The notes: a model not told the origin generated them from the letters alone. Positions 9,209-17,345 are shown, counted from the first letter of the stretch. The stretch is 64,000 nt of DNA from J054 sp965221985 (GCA_965221985.1 OZ244928.1:2914001-2978000), one strand, 5' to 3'. Numbers and translations are program-made.

Positions 9209-9239
9209 AAACCAGTTCACGCCTTTGGCCTGTGAACTG
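9205..9239 (-). terminator. Terminator or attenuator hairpin after clpP
   Basis: On the minus strand CAGTTCAC and GTGAACTG form a perfect 8-bp stem around a GGCC-AAA-GGC-type loop, followed by GGTTTTTG. It starts within 3 nt of the clpP stop codon. The T tract is short, so partial readthrough into clpX is likely. Confidence 0.7.
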
Positions 9240-9241
9240 TG

Positions 9242-9868
9242 TCACGCTTCAGTCGACTCCGTGGGTGATTCTTCGCGTTGCTGCAAAACGCTATCGATCA
9301 GCCCGTAATCCACGGCACTGTCACCGCTCATGAAATTATCGCGATCCGTATCCTTTTGGATCTGTTCAATGGGCTGACCCGTATGAGTCGACAAAATCAG
9401 ATTAAGTCGCTCGCGTGTTTGCAAAACCTCGCGTGCGTGAATATCGATATCCGAAGCTTGACCCTGGAATCCGGCAATGGGCTGGTGAATCATGATGCGC
9501 GAATGCGGCAGGCAGTGCCGCTTCCCCTTCGCCCCGCCGGCCAACAACACCGCGCCCATGCTGGCGGCCTGGCCAACGCAAATCGTGCTGATGTCAGGAC
9601 GCACAAATTGCATTGTGTCGTAAATCGACAGGCCGGCGCTGACAGAACCACCAGGCGAATTGATGTACAAATGGATATCCTTACTTGGATTCTCAGACTC
9701 CAGAAATAGCAGTTGGGCGACCACCAAATTCGCCATGTGGTCTTCCACGGGGCCAACGACAAATACCACGCGCTCCTTCAGCAAACGCGAGTAGATATCG
9801 TAAGAACGCTCGCCCCTGGCCGTTTGCTCGACCACCATTGGCACTAGGTTCAGCGCTTTAGTATCCAT
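9242..9868 (-). CDS. clpP: ATP-dependent Clp protease proteolytic subunit ClpP
   Basis: ClpP is the tetradecameric serine peptidase chamber of ClpXP and ClpAP. The 208-aa form starting at the ATG at 9868 (MDTKALNLVPMVVEQT) has normal length; a longer reading frame continues upstream into tig and is not credible. The catalytic triad is visible as Ser in GQAASMGAVLL, His in PHSRIMIHQP and Asp in DTDRDNFMS. It lies 49 bp downstream of tig, so co-transcription with tig is likely, as in E. coli and Pseudomonas. Confidence 0.97.
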   Translation of the reverse strand: MDTKALNLVPMVVEQTARGERSYDIYSRLLKERVVFVVGPVEDHMANLVVAQLLFLESENPSKDIHLYINSPGGSVSAGLSIYDTMQFVRPDISTICVGQAASMGAVLLAGGAKGKRHCLPHSRIMIHQPIAGFQGQASDIDIHAREVLQTRERLNLILSTHTGQPIEQIQKDTDRDNFMSGDSAVDYGLIDSVLQQREESPTESTEA

Positions 9869-9917
9869 TTTCCAATTTCCTTCAAATTCAAGCCGCCCAG
9901 CCAGTTGTGGTGCCAGC

Positions 9918-11216
9918 TTATCCTTGCAATATTTCGTCGAAGCTTGCGGTTTTGGACGTAACGGTCGCTTTATCAAGCAGCAGATCAACGACCTGCTCCT
10001 CTAAGACGACATTCTCGACCTGCGACAACAACTGCGGGTTTTGGAAGTATAGCTTGGCAATTTCATCCGGGTTGTCATAGGGGGCAGACATCTCCGCAAC
10101 TTTTTCAGCCACGCGGTCACGATCAACGGCAACTTCAAAGTCGTTGATTACAGCGCCGACCAGCAAACCCAGTTTGACCCGGCGCTCCGCCGGCCCATGA
10201 AATGAGCTGAGGGGCGGCGCGCTGCCCTCTGCCTGCTCGCCCATTTGCTCCTGGGCCCGCTTCTGCAGGTCGCCAGCCTCTTCATCGATCAGTACCGTGG
10301 GCACCTGAATCTCATTGGTCTCGAGCAGGCCATCCATTACCTGAGCTTTGAGTTGTTCGCGAATCCGGTCACTGGCCTCGCGCTCCATATTGCGTTGCAC
10401 GTCAGCGCGAAAATCGTCTTCCGATCCACTCTCTATACCAAAGGCTTTGATGAAGTCAGCATCCAATTCTGGTAGCTGCCGGGCCGACACTTCCTTCACC
10501 TTCACTACGAAATTAACTTTCTCACCGGCGAGTTCTTCCGCGTGATAGTCTTTGGGAAATTTCAGCTTGAAGCTTTTCTCTTCGCCCGCCTTTAAGCCCT
10601 TTAGATTCGCCTCAAAGTCCGGCAGCATTTGTCCCTCGCCAATGACGATGGGCACGTCGTCTCCCTTGCCTCCCTCGAGCGGTGCGCCCTTGCGGCTGCC
10701 TTCGAAATCAATGCGTACTTGATGACCCTCATCAGCCTGCTCATCGACGGGCTGCCAAGTGGATCTTTGCGTACGCAGGTTTTCGATCATCGCGTCGACG
10801 TCGGCGGAGCCAATTTCGACCGTGGGGCGAACCACCTTCAAATGATCCAGATTTCTCAGCTGGACTTCCGGGTAAACCTCGAAAATGGCCGTGTACGCCA
10901 AATCTTGACCCTCTTCCAAAGACTCGGGCTCAATTCGTGGTCCGCCCGCCGGGCGAAGGCTCTCTTGAGTAATGGCCTCCGAAAAACTCGACTGCAAAAT
11001 ATCTTGAACCACCTCTTGACGAACCTGGGCGCCGTAGCGGTCACGAATAATTTTTGCCGGCACTTTGCCGGGCCTAAAACCCTTGATGCGCGTCGTCTGC
11101 GCGACCTTTCGCAGACGCTCGTTAATCTCTCCGTCCACCTGATCAGACGGAACCTGAACCCTCAGGCGACGCTGCAAACCCTCCTGGGTCTCGACAGAAA
11201 CTTGTATGTTATTCAT
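9918..11216 (-). CDS. tig: Trigger factor, ribosome-associated chaperone and prolyl isomerase
   Basis: Trigger factor binds L23 at the ribosome exit and shields nascent chains. The 432-aa protein has the N-terminal ribosome-binding domain with the signature loop GFRPGKVPAKIIRDRYG (about residues 43-59; E. coli has GFRxGKVP), a central FKBP-like PPIase domain (about 150-245) and a helical C-terminal chaperone domain. I took the ATG at 11216 (MNNIQVSVETQEG), which gives the usual family start; an upstream start would add 12 unlikely residues. It is the first protein gene of the tig-clpP unit, with tRNA-Leu immediately upstream. Confidence 0.97.
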   Translation of the reverse strand: MNNIQVSVETQEGLQRRLRVQVPSDQVDGEINERLRKVAQTTRIKGFRPGKVPAKIIRDRYGAQVRQEVVQDILQSSFSEAITQESLRPAGGPRIEPESLEEGQDLAYTAIFEVYPEVQLRNLDHLKVVRPTVEIGSADVDAMIENLRTQRSTWQPVDEQADEGHQVRIDFEGSRKGAPLEGGKGDDVPIVIGEGQMLPDFEANLKGLKAGEEKSFKLKFPKDYHAEELAGEKVNFVVKVKEVSARQLPELDADFIKAFGIESGSEDDFRADVQRNMEREASDRIREQLKAQVMDGLLETNEIQVPTVLIDEEAGDLQKRAQEQMGEQAEGSAPPLSSFHGPAERRVKLGLLVGAVINDFEVAVDRDRVAEKVAEMSAPYDNPDEIAKLYFQNPQLLSQVENVVLEEQVVDLLLDKATVTSKTASFDEILQG

Positions 11217-11285
11217 ATGGTTATAGTTCTTTTTACTCCAGGCGCCAGCCAAGAGCCCTTAGACCATCAGCTCGCGCCGCCAAAT

Positions 11286-11370
11286 TGGTGCGAAAGGAGA
11301 GACTCGAACTCTCACGGGTTACCCCACAGAATCCTAAATCCTGCGCGTCTACCAATTCCGCCACTTTCGC
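11286..11370 (-). tRNA. tRNA-Leu (UAG)
   Basis: This 85-nt class II tRNA has a GCGAAAG/CUUUCGC acceptor stem, discriminator A, encoded CCA and a long variable arm. The anticodon stem CAGGA/UUCUG encloses UUUAGGA with anticodon UAG. It lies 69 bp upstream of the tig ATG and probably shares its transcript. Confidence 0.95.
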
Positions 11371-11391
11371 CCATGCAGAAAAACCCGGTGA

Positions 11392-11397
11392 ATTATA
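11392..11397 (-). promoter_or_regulatory. Predicted -10 box of the tRNA-Leu/tig transcript
   Basis: On the minus strand GGCTATAATTC gives a perfect TATAAT about 22 nt upstream of the tRNA-Leu 5' end. No convincing TTGACA lies at the proper distance. The GC-rich bases after the box (CACCGGG) resemble discriminators of stringently controlled tRNA promoters. The same GGCTATAATTC occurs upstream of tRNA-Pro. Confidence 0.55.
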
Positions 11398-11485
11398 GCC
11401 GAGCCCGATCCCCCAGCCGCGTTATTTTGCAATTTCCCGCCGCCTTGATTTCCTCACCCCCAGGGAAATAAGCCTCCGTCATAGT

Positions 11486-11530
11486 TAGAAATTTATCATA
11501 ATTAAAACAAATAATTATGAAATTTTTCTA
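11486..11530. repeat. AT-rich 19-bp imperfect inverted repeat
   Basis: A left arm at 11486-11504 and a right arm at 11512-11530 flank AAACAAA. The inner nine bases (TCATAATTA / TAATTATGA) pair perfectly and seven of the outer ten also match. It is much more AT-rich than its surroundings. It could be a terminator-like hairpin for the tRNA array, an UP-element-like region for tig, or a protein-binding site. Confidence 0.6.
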
Positions 11531-11670
11531 CAAAGAACATCATCTCTGCACATAAGGAACTCTGAGCCCGACATCCAGTGGCGGGAATGGCCCCGCCGGC
11601 GGGCACATCGATGATCCCCGCATAACAGCAAAAATCACTGGCCTAGTCTCCAGCTAGGACCGCCTGGAAA

Positions 11671-11746
11671 TGGTGGGCCGTGTAGGAATCGAACCTACAA
11701 CCAATGGATTAAGAGTCCACTGCTCTGCCAATTGAGCTAACGGCCC
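11671..11746 (-). tRNA. tRNA-Lys (CUU)
   Basis: This 76-nt cloverleaf has a GGGCCGU/ACGGCCC acceptor stem, discriminator A and encoded CCA. The anticodon stem GUGGA/UCCAU encloses CUCUUAA, giving anticodon CUU. It is the last gene of the Pro-Arg-His-Lys array. In Pseudomonas and E. coli the comparable array ends differently (a Leu tRNA with Pro, His and Arg). Confidence 0.94.
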
Positions 11747-11793
11747 ATGCTTCACTTTATCCGCCAGTAGTCTTTGGCTAGCTGTGCGAAAAC

Positions 11794-11869
11794 TGGGGTG
11801 GATGATGGGACTCGAACCCACGACGACCGGAATCACAATCCGGGGCTCTACCAACTGAGCTACACCCAC
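11794..11869 (-). tRNA. tRNA-His (GUG)
   Basis: This 76-nt cloverleaf (77 with G-1 at 11870) has a GUGGGUG/CAUCCAC acceptor stem and the extra 5' G opposite discriminator C typical of tRNA-His. The anticodon loop UUGUGAU carries GUG. CCA is encoded. Confidence 0.96.
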
Positions 11870-11904
11870 CACTGATCTTCTATCACCGATCGCCAAACCG
11901 GGAG

Positions 11905-11981
11905 TGGCGCGCCCGGCAGGACTTGAACCTGCAACCCCCGGCTTAGAAGGCCGGTGCTCTATCCAGTTGAGCTACGGGCGC
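11905..11981 (-). tRNA. tRNA-Arg (UCU)
   Basis: This 77-nt cloverleaf has a GCGCCCG/CGGGCGC acceptor stem, discriminator G and encoded CCA. The anticodon stem CCGGC/GCCGG encloses CUUCUAA with anticodon UCU. It lies between tRNA-Pro and tRNA-His in the array. Confidence 0.96.
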
Positions 11982-12030
11982 CTTCTTCACTCACAATCCT
12001 CACGGCGAATCACCGCACCGGGCAGGCAAG

Positions 12031-12107
12031 TGGTCGGGGCAGACGGATTCGAACCGCCGACCCTCTGCTCCCAAAGCAGATGCGCTACCAGACTGCGCCA
12101 TGCCCCG
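12031..12107 (-). tRNA. tRNA-Pro (UGG)
   Basis: This 77-nt cloverleaf has a CGGGGCA/UGCCCCG acceptor stem, discriminator A and encoded CCA. The anticodon loop UUUGGGA carries UGG. It is the first gene of the Pro-Arg-His-Lys array and is divergent from folD. Confidence 0.96.
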
Positions 12108-12136
12108 ACATTCGGCCCACCGCTGATTCGCCGAGA

Positions 12137-12142
12137 ATTATA
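12137..12142 (-). promoter_or_regulatory. Predicted -10 box of the tRNA-Pro-Arg-His-Lys array
   Basis: GGCTATAATTC on the minus strand places TATAAT about 30 nt upstream of the tRNA-Pro 5' end, followed by a GC-rich discriminator (TCGGCG). A matching -35 is not obvious. The element is the same as upstream of tRNA-Leu, which argues that it is a real tRNA promoter. Confidence 0.55.
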
Positions 12143-12283
12143 GCCGCCCCATGGCTGCGGCGCTGGATAATAGGGCTGGTATCACAAGCAGTCAATGCGG
12201 CACAGCCGTGCCAGAGGGCTTCGCTAGTCGCGGAGGCTCTGGTATGTTGCGCAACTCTTGTTTATAGAGCGCCACGGACAGCA

Positions 12284-13141
12284 ATGGCAGCAAAACTCAT
12301 TGACGGGAAGGCCATTGCGGCGGAAATCCGCCACGAAGTTCGGCTAGCCATCGAAAAGCGATTAGCCGCGGGATACCGAGCACCGGGCCTGGCCGTGATT
12401 CTAGTCGGCGAAGATTCAGCGTCGAAAATCTATGTGCGCAACAAACGCCTGGCCTGTGATGAAGCCGGTGTCATTTCTATTGCCCGCGATTTGCCGGATA
12501 CGACCACGCAAGCCGAACTGCTGGCGCTAATTGAAGCATTCAATGCAGACAAGCGCATCGACGGCATATTGGTACAGTTGCCACTACCAGAACAAATCAG
12601 TGAAACCAAGGTTATAGAGACGATCCACCCCGGCAAAGATGTTGATGGCTTCCACCCCTATACAGTGGGGCGGCTCGCCCAAAGAATTCCCGCCCTTAGG
12701 CCCTGTACGCCCTTCGGCGTGATGACCTTGTTGGAACGCATCGGCGTCGACGCCAAAGCCAAACACGTCGTGGTGGTCGGGGCTTCCAATCATGTCGGTC
12801 GCCCGCTCGCCTTGGAACTGCTAATTGCTGGCTCCACCGTCACCATCTGCCATCGTTTCACCAAAAATTTGCAAAAACACGTCAGTGAAGCAGAAATTCT
12901 CATCGTCGCCGTGGGTAAACCCGAACTCATTCCCGGCGCGTGGGTAAGACCAGGGGCTGTGGTTATTGACATAGGAATCAACCGCCAGGCCGATGGCAAG
13001 CTCGTGGGCGATGTTGAATTTCAAGCAGCCTCGGCACGTGCGGCATGGATTACCCCGGTGCCAGGCGGTGTTGGCCCCATGACCGTTGCGATGTTGCTGA
13101 AAAATACGCTGGCGGCGGCTGAAGAACACACGCGCGAATGA
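12284..13141 (+). CDS. folD: Bifunctional methylenetetrahydrofolate dehydrogenase / methenyltetrahydrofolate cyclohydrolase FolD
   Basis: FolD interconverts 5,10-methylene-THF and 10-formyl-THF, supplying one-carbon units for purines and initiator tRNA. The 285-aa protein begins MAAKLIDGKAIAAEI and contains the family signature around YVRNKRLACDEAG (catalytic Lys of the YxxxK motif), DGILVQLPLP, and the NADP site VVVGASNHVGRP followed by TPVPGGVGPMTVAML. The reading frame extends upstream through the tRNAs, but the ATG at 12284 gives the normal length. It opens a plus-strand group with the cyclophilin and lpxH and diverges from the tRNA array. Confidence 0.97.
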   Translation: MAAKLIDGKAIAAEIRHEVRLAIEKRLAAGYRAPGLAVILVGEDSASKIYVRNKRLACDEAGVISIARDLPDTTTQAELLALIEAFNADKRIDGILVQLPLPEQISETKVIETIHPGKDVDGFHPYTVGRLAQRIPALRPCTPFGVMTLLERIGVDAKAKHVVVVGASNHVGRPLALELLIAGSTVTICHRFTKNLQKHVSEAEILIVAVGKPELIPGAWVRPGAVVIDIGINRQADGKLVGDVEFQAASARAAWITPVPGGVGPMTVAMLLKNTLAAAEEHTRE

Positions 13142-13191
13142 ATCCATGATAAAAACCACTCATGGGCAGTGACTGCTAAGGAGACACGAGC

Positions 13192-13770
13192 ATGCGTTCC
13201 TATTTCTATGGCTTAATCGGATACTTACTGATTTTGACGATGAGTCCGACGGCATTAGCCGATGCTAAAAGAGTCAAGTTCGAAACCACCGCAGGTGATT
13301 TCATAGTCCAATTAGACGAGACGCGCGCACCGCTCACGGCCGCGAATTTCTTGCAGTACGTGAAAGATGATTTCTATACCGGCACAATATTTCATCGAGT
13401 GGTGGGCGGATTTGTCATTCAGGGCGGCGGCTACACCGCCAAGCTGGAAGCAAAACCGACCCGCGATCCCGTTCCCAACGAATCGGGCAATGGGCTCAGC
13501 AATCGTCGATTGACAGTTGCCATGGCCCGAACAGGTGACCCGCACACGGCAGACTCGCAGTTCTATATAAACCTAGCTGATAACCTAGAACTCGATCCTA
13601 AACCCACGCGTTGGGGATACGCGGTATTCGGCGAAATCGTTGAAGGCAGCGCCGTGGTTGACGATATCGGCTATCGACCGACCAGCCCAAAAGACCAGTT
13701 TCAAAACCTGCCAGCGGCACCGGTAATAATCGAACGCGCGGTCCTGCTAAACGACGGCAGTAATGAATGA
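13192..13770 (+). CDS. Periplasmic cyclophilin-type peptidylprolyl isomerase
   Basis: This is a cyclophilin (PpiA/PpiB family) that speeds cis-trans isomerisation of X-Pro bonds. The 192-aa protein has an N-terminal hydrophobic signal peptide (YGLIGYLLILTMSPTALA, cleavage near residue 24), so it should act in the periplasm. Cyclophilin motifs are FHRVVGGFVIQGGGY with the catalytic Arg, and MARTGDPHTADSQFYINLADN. GGAGA precedes the ATG at suitable distance. It overlaps lpxH by 8 bp; in E. coli the cytoplasmic ppiB also precedes lpxH. The signal peptide makes PpiA-like localisation more likely despite the ppiB-like position. Confidence 0.93.
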   Translation: MRSYFYGLIGYLLILTMSPTALADAKRVKFETTAGDFIVQLDETRAPLTAANFLQYVKDDFYTGTIFHRVVGGFVIQGGGYTAKLEAKPTRDPVPNESGNGLSNRRLTVAMARTGDPHTADSQFYINLADNLELDPKPTRWGYAVFGEIVEGSAVVDDIGYRPTSPKDQFQNLPAAPVIIERAVLLNDGSNE

Positions 13771-14491
13771 AATACTGTTCATCTCAGATCTGCATCTGGA
13801 TGCGACAAGACCCAATGCTACCCGGGCATTTTTCAAATTCCTGGACAGCCGGGCAAAGGCTGCTGATGCGCTGTACATTCTCGGCGATCTCTTCGAGATA
13901 TCCGTAGGCCCAGACCCCGCGGACCACTTACAGAAAGAAGTCAATGAAGCGCTACTAGCCTATGTCAGTGGCGGCGGTCGCTGCTGGCTGACCCATGGCA
14001 ATCGGGATTTTATGCTGGGCAGGGATTTCACAAACGCCACGGGCGTAGTTATCCAGACACCAACCCGCGTAATCGACCTGTTCGGCGAACGGGCCTTGCT
14101 AATGCATGGCGATGAACTTTGCACCGATGATGAAGGCTATCAGCAAATGCGCCGATACCTGCGCATGCCCTTTCTCCAATCGATATTTCGCGCCCTACCC
14201 CTGGCTATCCGTAGGCGAATCGGACAACAAATAAGGTCGCAAAGCTTGGCTGCGGTCGACGACAAACCCATGGAAATCCTTGACGTAAATCCTGCCGCGG
14301 TCCGCGAGGCCATGCGGGAAAATAACTCACGGCTACTCATTCACGGCCACACTCACCGGCCCGGAATCCATGAGTTTGAGCTTGATGGTCGGGGCGCGAA
14401 AAGAATAGTTTTAGGGGACTGGTACGAACAGGGCAGCGTCCTCAGCTGGACAGAAACTGGACCCGATTTAACAAGCTGGAACTACGCTTGA
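13763..14491 (+). CDS. lpxH: UDP-2,3-diacylglucosamine diphosphatase LpxH
   Basis: LpxH hydrolyses UDP-2,3-diacylglucosamine to lipid X and UMP, a membrane-surface step of lipid A synthesis. The 242-aa metallophosphoesterase has the metal-binding motifs SDLHLD (residues 7-12), GDLFE, GNRDFMLG, an Asp/His segment LMHGDELCTDD and the C-terminal HGHTHRPG. These match LpxH of E. coli in order and spacing. The start overlaps the end of the cyclophilin gene, indicating co-translation. It converges with the Ser/Thr kinase gene, overlapping it by 10 bp at the 3' ends. Confidence 0.96.
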   Translation: MNEILFISDLHLDATRPNATRAFFKFLDSRAKAADALYILGDLFEISVGPDPADHLQKEVNEALLAYVSGGGRCWLTHGNRDFMLGRDFTNATGVVIQTPTRVIDLFGERALLMHGDELCTDDEGYQQMRRYLRMPFLQSIFRALPLAIRRRIGQQIRSQSLAAVDDKPMEILDVNPAAVREAMRENNSRLLIHGHTHRPGIHEFELDGRGAKRIVLGDWYEQGSVLSWTETGPDLTSWNYA

Positions 14492-15720
14492 GCCGCCGAT
14501 GCCTTATCATTGCTAAAATCCTTCACCGCCTCAAATACCTCGCTGGCTGATTGGAAACGCGCATGTGGATCTTTGGCTAACATACGATCAATGAGAGCCT
14601 GGTACTTGGCAAGGGCATTTGGTAACCGCGGTATCGGCGCTTGGCGATGTTGGATAATCATCGCCATGGCCGTATCGGCTTCGTAGGGTTTCTTACCTGT
14701 TAACATCTCAAAGAAAATTATTCCCAAACTGTAGATATCGCTGCGTTGATCAACGGCTGCACCGTGACCTTGTTCGGGACTCATGTAATAAGGCGTACCA
14801 AATATTTCGCCCGTCCCGGTAATTTCAGACAACAGTTGCGCTTCGCGCGCCAGCCCGAAATCAATGAGCACTAAACTACCGTCGGCTCTAAACATCACAT
14901 TGGTTGGTTTCAGGTCGCGATGCATGATGCCAACGCGATGCAGTTCACCCAAGGCTTCCGCCATCTGGCCAATGTACCGGCAGGCCGTTACCTCATCCAA
15001 GCCGGCAGTAATACGACGCTTGAGCGTACCCTCACCACAATATTCCATAGCAATATAAGCGTGATCATCCGCGACCCCTAGATCGTAAATAGCCACAATA
15101 TTTGGATGATCAAGCTTGGCGATCAGTTCGTACTCACGCAAAAAACGATCGAAGGCGACCTCGCTACCGGAATCCGGCATTTGCCGCAATAGCTTAAGAA
15201 CCGTCTGGCGCCCCATAGCTTCTTCGCGGCCGAGATAAACGGCAGACACATCATTGCGCGATATCAGGGACTCAATGGTGTAGCCCTTGAGCGTCGGCAG
15301 TTCAGAATCTTGAAACCGCTGAGGACTCTTATTCTCAGTACCGAGTACCGCGGAAACCAATTCGATTAAGTTTGCATGGTTTAGTCTGCCTTTGGACAGA
15401 TACTCTGCCGCGCCCAGGCGTATGGCTTCAATGATATGGCGTTCCTCCCCCGTCCCCATCACCATGACTGGCGGAAATTGGGGAATCTTGCTGAACTGGC
15501 GCAACCACTCTAAGGAATCTAACTCGGCGGCCGGGTGCCCCAGTATGATCAAGTCATTACCCGCGCCTGAAAAACCCTCGGGCAATCGGCCTGAGGACAG
15601 CGAATCGAATTCGAGAACCTTGGCGGCGGGCCAATGACTGGTAATGTGATGACCAACCAATGCGCGATATTCAGCCGAGTCGTCAATCACGAGTATCTTT
15701 GGGCTCGCAGAGCTAGTCAT
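14482..15720 (-). CDS. Serine/threonine protein kinase with N-terminal receiver-like domain
   Basis: This 412-aa protein has a response-regulator receiver fold (about residues 6-120) followed by a eukaryotic-type kinase domain (about 150-395). The receiver has the acidic pair in LVIDDS, the Thr in MGTGEE and the Lys in YLSKG, but the usual phospho-acceptor Asp after the third strand is replaced (DLIILGH). The kinase has the invariant Lys (VLKLL), HRDLKPTN, DFG and the GTPYYMSPEQ activation segment, so it should be active although its Gly-rich loop is degenerate. I chose the ATG at 15720, preceded by GGAT, over a TTG 24 nt upstream. It starts 27 bp after purF and is soluble. Substrate unknown. 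Confidence 0.9.
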   Translation of the reverse strand: MTSSASPKILVIDDSAEYRALVGHHITSHWPAAKVLEFDSLSSGRLPEGFSGAGNDLIILGHPAAELDSLEWLRQFSKIPQFPPVMVMGTGEERHIIEAIRLGAAEYLSKGRLNHANLIELVSAVLGTENKSPQRFQDSELPTLKGYTIESLISRNDVSAVYLGREEAMGRQTVLKLLRQMPDSGSEVAFDRFLREYELIAKLDHPNIVAIYDLGVADDHAYIAMEYCGEGTLKRRITAGLDEVTACRYIGQMAEALGELHRVGIMHRDLKPTNVMFRADGSLVLIDFGLAREAQLLSEITGTGEIFGTPYYMSPEQGHGAAVDQRSDIYSLGIIFFEMLTGKKPYEADTAMAMIIQHRQAPIPRLPNALAKYQALIDRMLAKDPHARFQSASEVFEAVKDFSNDKASAAQA

Positions 15721-15747
15721 AAGCGATCCAATTAGCTTGCCCAAGCA

Positions 15748-17301
15748 TCAGGCTGCACCAGCGCGATGCTGGCGGCCGTCATCTTCATGATCTTCCGCAT
15801 CGGCGTCGCCTTCTAATCGCCTGCGCAATAATTCCCGCGCTGTCTTTGCTTTGTCCGACCGCGCTGTCTGTAACTGCTCCAGATAGTCCGCGGTAACATC
15901 GCCCGTGACATACTCACCCGAAAAACAGGAAGCATCGAAGTCGTCTATGTCACCATTATCGTAGCGTACCGCGGCGAGAAGATCCTCGAGGTCTTGGTAA
16001 ATCAACCAATCAGCACCGATCAGCTTGTTGATCTCTTCCTCGCTTCGGCCAGCCGCGACAAGTTCCTTGGCGACGGGCATATCGATGCCGTAAACATTCG
16101 GATATCGAACAGGCGGTGCCGCCGAGGCGAAATAGACTTTCCGCGCGCCTGCCTCGCGGGCCATTTCAATAATTTGCCGAGACGTGGTACCGCGCACGAT
16201 GGAATCATCCACCAGCAGCACGGCTTTACCCCGAAACTCCAAATCAATGGCATTCAGCTTGCTGCGCACAGACTTTTTGCGCATTTCTTGGCCCGGCATG
16301 ATGAACGTCCGGCCGATATAGCGATTCTTAACAAAACCTTCGCGGTACTTAACGCCCAGGCGATGCGCAACCTCGAGCGCGCTGGTGCGACTAGAGTCTG
16401 GGATAGGTATAACCACATCAATATCATGATGTGGCCGCTGCGCAAGAATCTTGGACGCCAGCGCCTCGCCCATTCGCAGACGAGCCTTGTAAACAGAAAT
16501 ACGATCAATAATCGAATCCGGCCTAGCAAAATAGACAAACTCAAATACGCAGGGCGTATAACATCTGCGCTCACCACACTGCCCGCTGAACAACTCACCG
16601 TCGTTGCGAATATAAACCGCTTCGCCGGGCATGATGTCACGAAGCACTTCGAAACCCAGGGCGTCCAAGGCAACGCTCTCAGACGCGACCATGTGCTCAG
16701 GGCCCTCGGGAGTATCTCGCCTACCCAAAACCACCGGGCGAATGCCATGGGGATCACGAAACGCGACGATACCGTGACCGATTATCATCGCTACCACGGC
16801 ATAGCCGCCGCGGCATCGCGCGTTGACACCGGCCACCGCCGCAAAGATCGCTTCAGGCGTCAGGGCCCCACGATCTTGCCGCTGTAATTCGTCGGCAAAC
16901 ACATTCAGCAATGCCTCGGTGTCCGAGCCGGTATTCAAGTGCCGCCGGTCTTCGTGAATTAAACTATGCTTGAGTTCCTCGGCATTGGTCAGGTTGCCGT
17001 TGTGCGCCAAGCAAATGCCGTAGGGTGAATTCACATAGAAGGGCTGTGACTCCGCGGAACTCGACCAGCCCGCCGTTGGATAACGTACATGGCCGATACC
17101 CGTCGAACCGCGCAAGCGCACCATATGATGCTGTTGAAAAACGTCGCGAACCAAGCCGTTGCCCTTGCGGGTACACAAGCTGCCCTGGTCATCCATGGCG
17201 ATACCCGCGGCATCTTGGCCGCGATGCTGAAGCACCGTCAAGGCATCGTACATAGCCTGATTAACAGGCCCGTGGCTAACGATTCCGACAATTCCGCACA
17301 A
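15748..17301 (-). CDS. purF: Amidophosphoribosyltransferase PurF
   Basis: PurF makes 5-phosphoribosylamine from PRPP and glutamine, the first committed step of purine synthesis. The 517-aa protein starts MCGIVGIVSHG, placing the catalytic Cys directly after the initiator Met with no propeptide, as in the E. coli type. The glutaminase domain occupies about residues 2-235. The phosphoribosyltransferase domain carries the PRPP loop VLLVDDSIVRGTTS. It follows cvpA after 44 bp, the cvpA-purF order of E. coli and Pseudomonas, and is the likely end of the accD-folC-SPOR-cvpA-purF run. Confidence 0.98.
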   Translation of the reverse strand: MCGIVGIVSHGPVNQAMYDALTVLQHRGQDAAGIAMDDQGSLCTRKGNGLVRDVFQQHHMVRLRGSTGIGHVRYPTAGWSSSAESQPFYVNSPYGICLAHNGNLTNAEELKHSLIHEDRRHLNTGSDTEALLNVFADELQRQDRGALTPEAIFAAVAGVNARCRGGYAVVAMIIGHGIVAFRDPHGIRPVVLGRRDTPEGPEHMVASESVALDALGFEVLRDIMPGEAVYIRNDGELFSGQCGERRCYTPCVFEFVYFARPDSIIDRISVYKARLRMGEALASKILAQRPHHDIDVVIPIPDSSRTSALEVAHRLGVKYREGFVKNRYIGRTFIMPGQEMRKKSVRSKLNAIDLEFRGKAVLLVDDSIVRGTTSRQIIEMAREAGARKVYFASAAPPVRYPNVYGIDMPVAKELVAAGRSEEEINKLIGADWLIYQDLEDLLAAVRYDNGDIDDFDASCFSGEYVTGDVTADYLEQLQTARSDKAKTARELLRRRLEGDADAEDHEDDGRQHRAGAA

Positions 17302-17345
17302 GCTAGTGTCTCCTACCCAGATTCAACCTGGGACCTCAGTCCGCA

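Larger units (their letters stand above)
11371..11670. other. Intergenic spacer between tRNA-Leu and tRNA-Lys, with promoter and AT-rich inverted repeat
   Basis: These 300 bp hold no gene. They contain the -10 box for tRNA-Leu/tig, a very AT-rich 45-bp inverted repeat at 11486-11530, and a short CCTAG...CTAGG hairpin at about 11642-11658, just after tRNA-Lys on the minus strand, that may help end the tRNA array transcript. Confidence 0.6.

Noticed and set aside
11654..12143. Open frames on both strands across the tRNA array with peptides such as LAEQWTLNPLVVGS
   Set aside because: These are well-known spurious translations of tRNA genes; the tRNAs explain the sequence fully.
16254..16887. 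Long antisense frames opposite purF
   Set aside because: Both overlap a clearly conserved enzyme gene and show no protein-like features.
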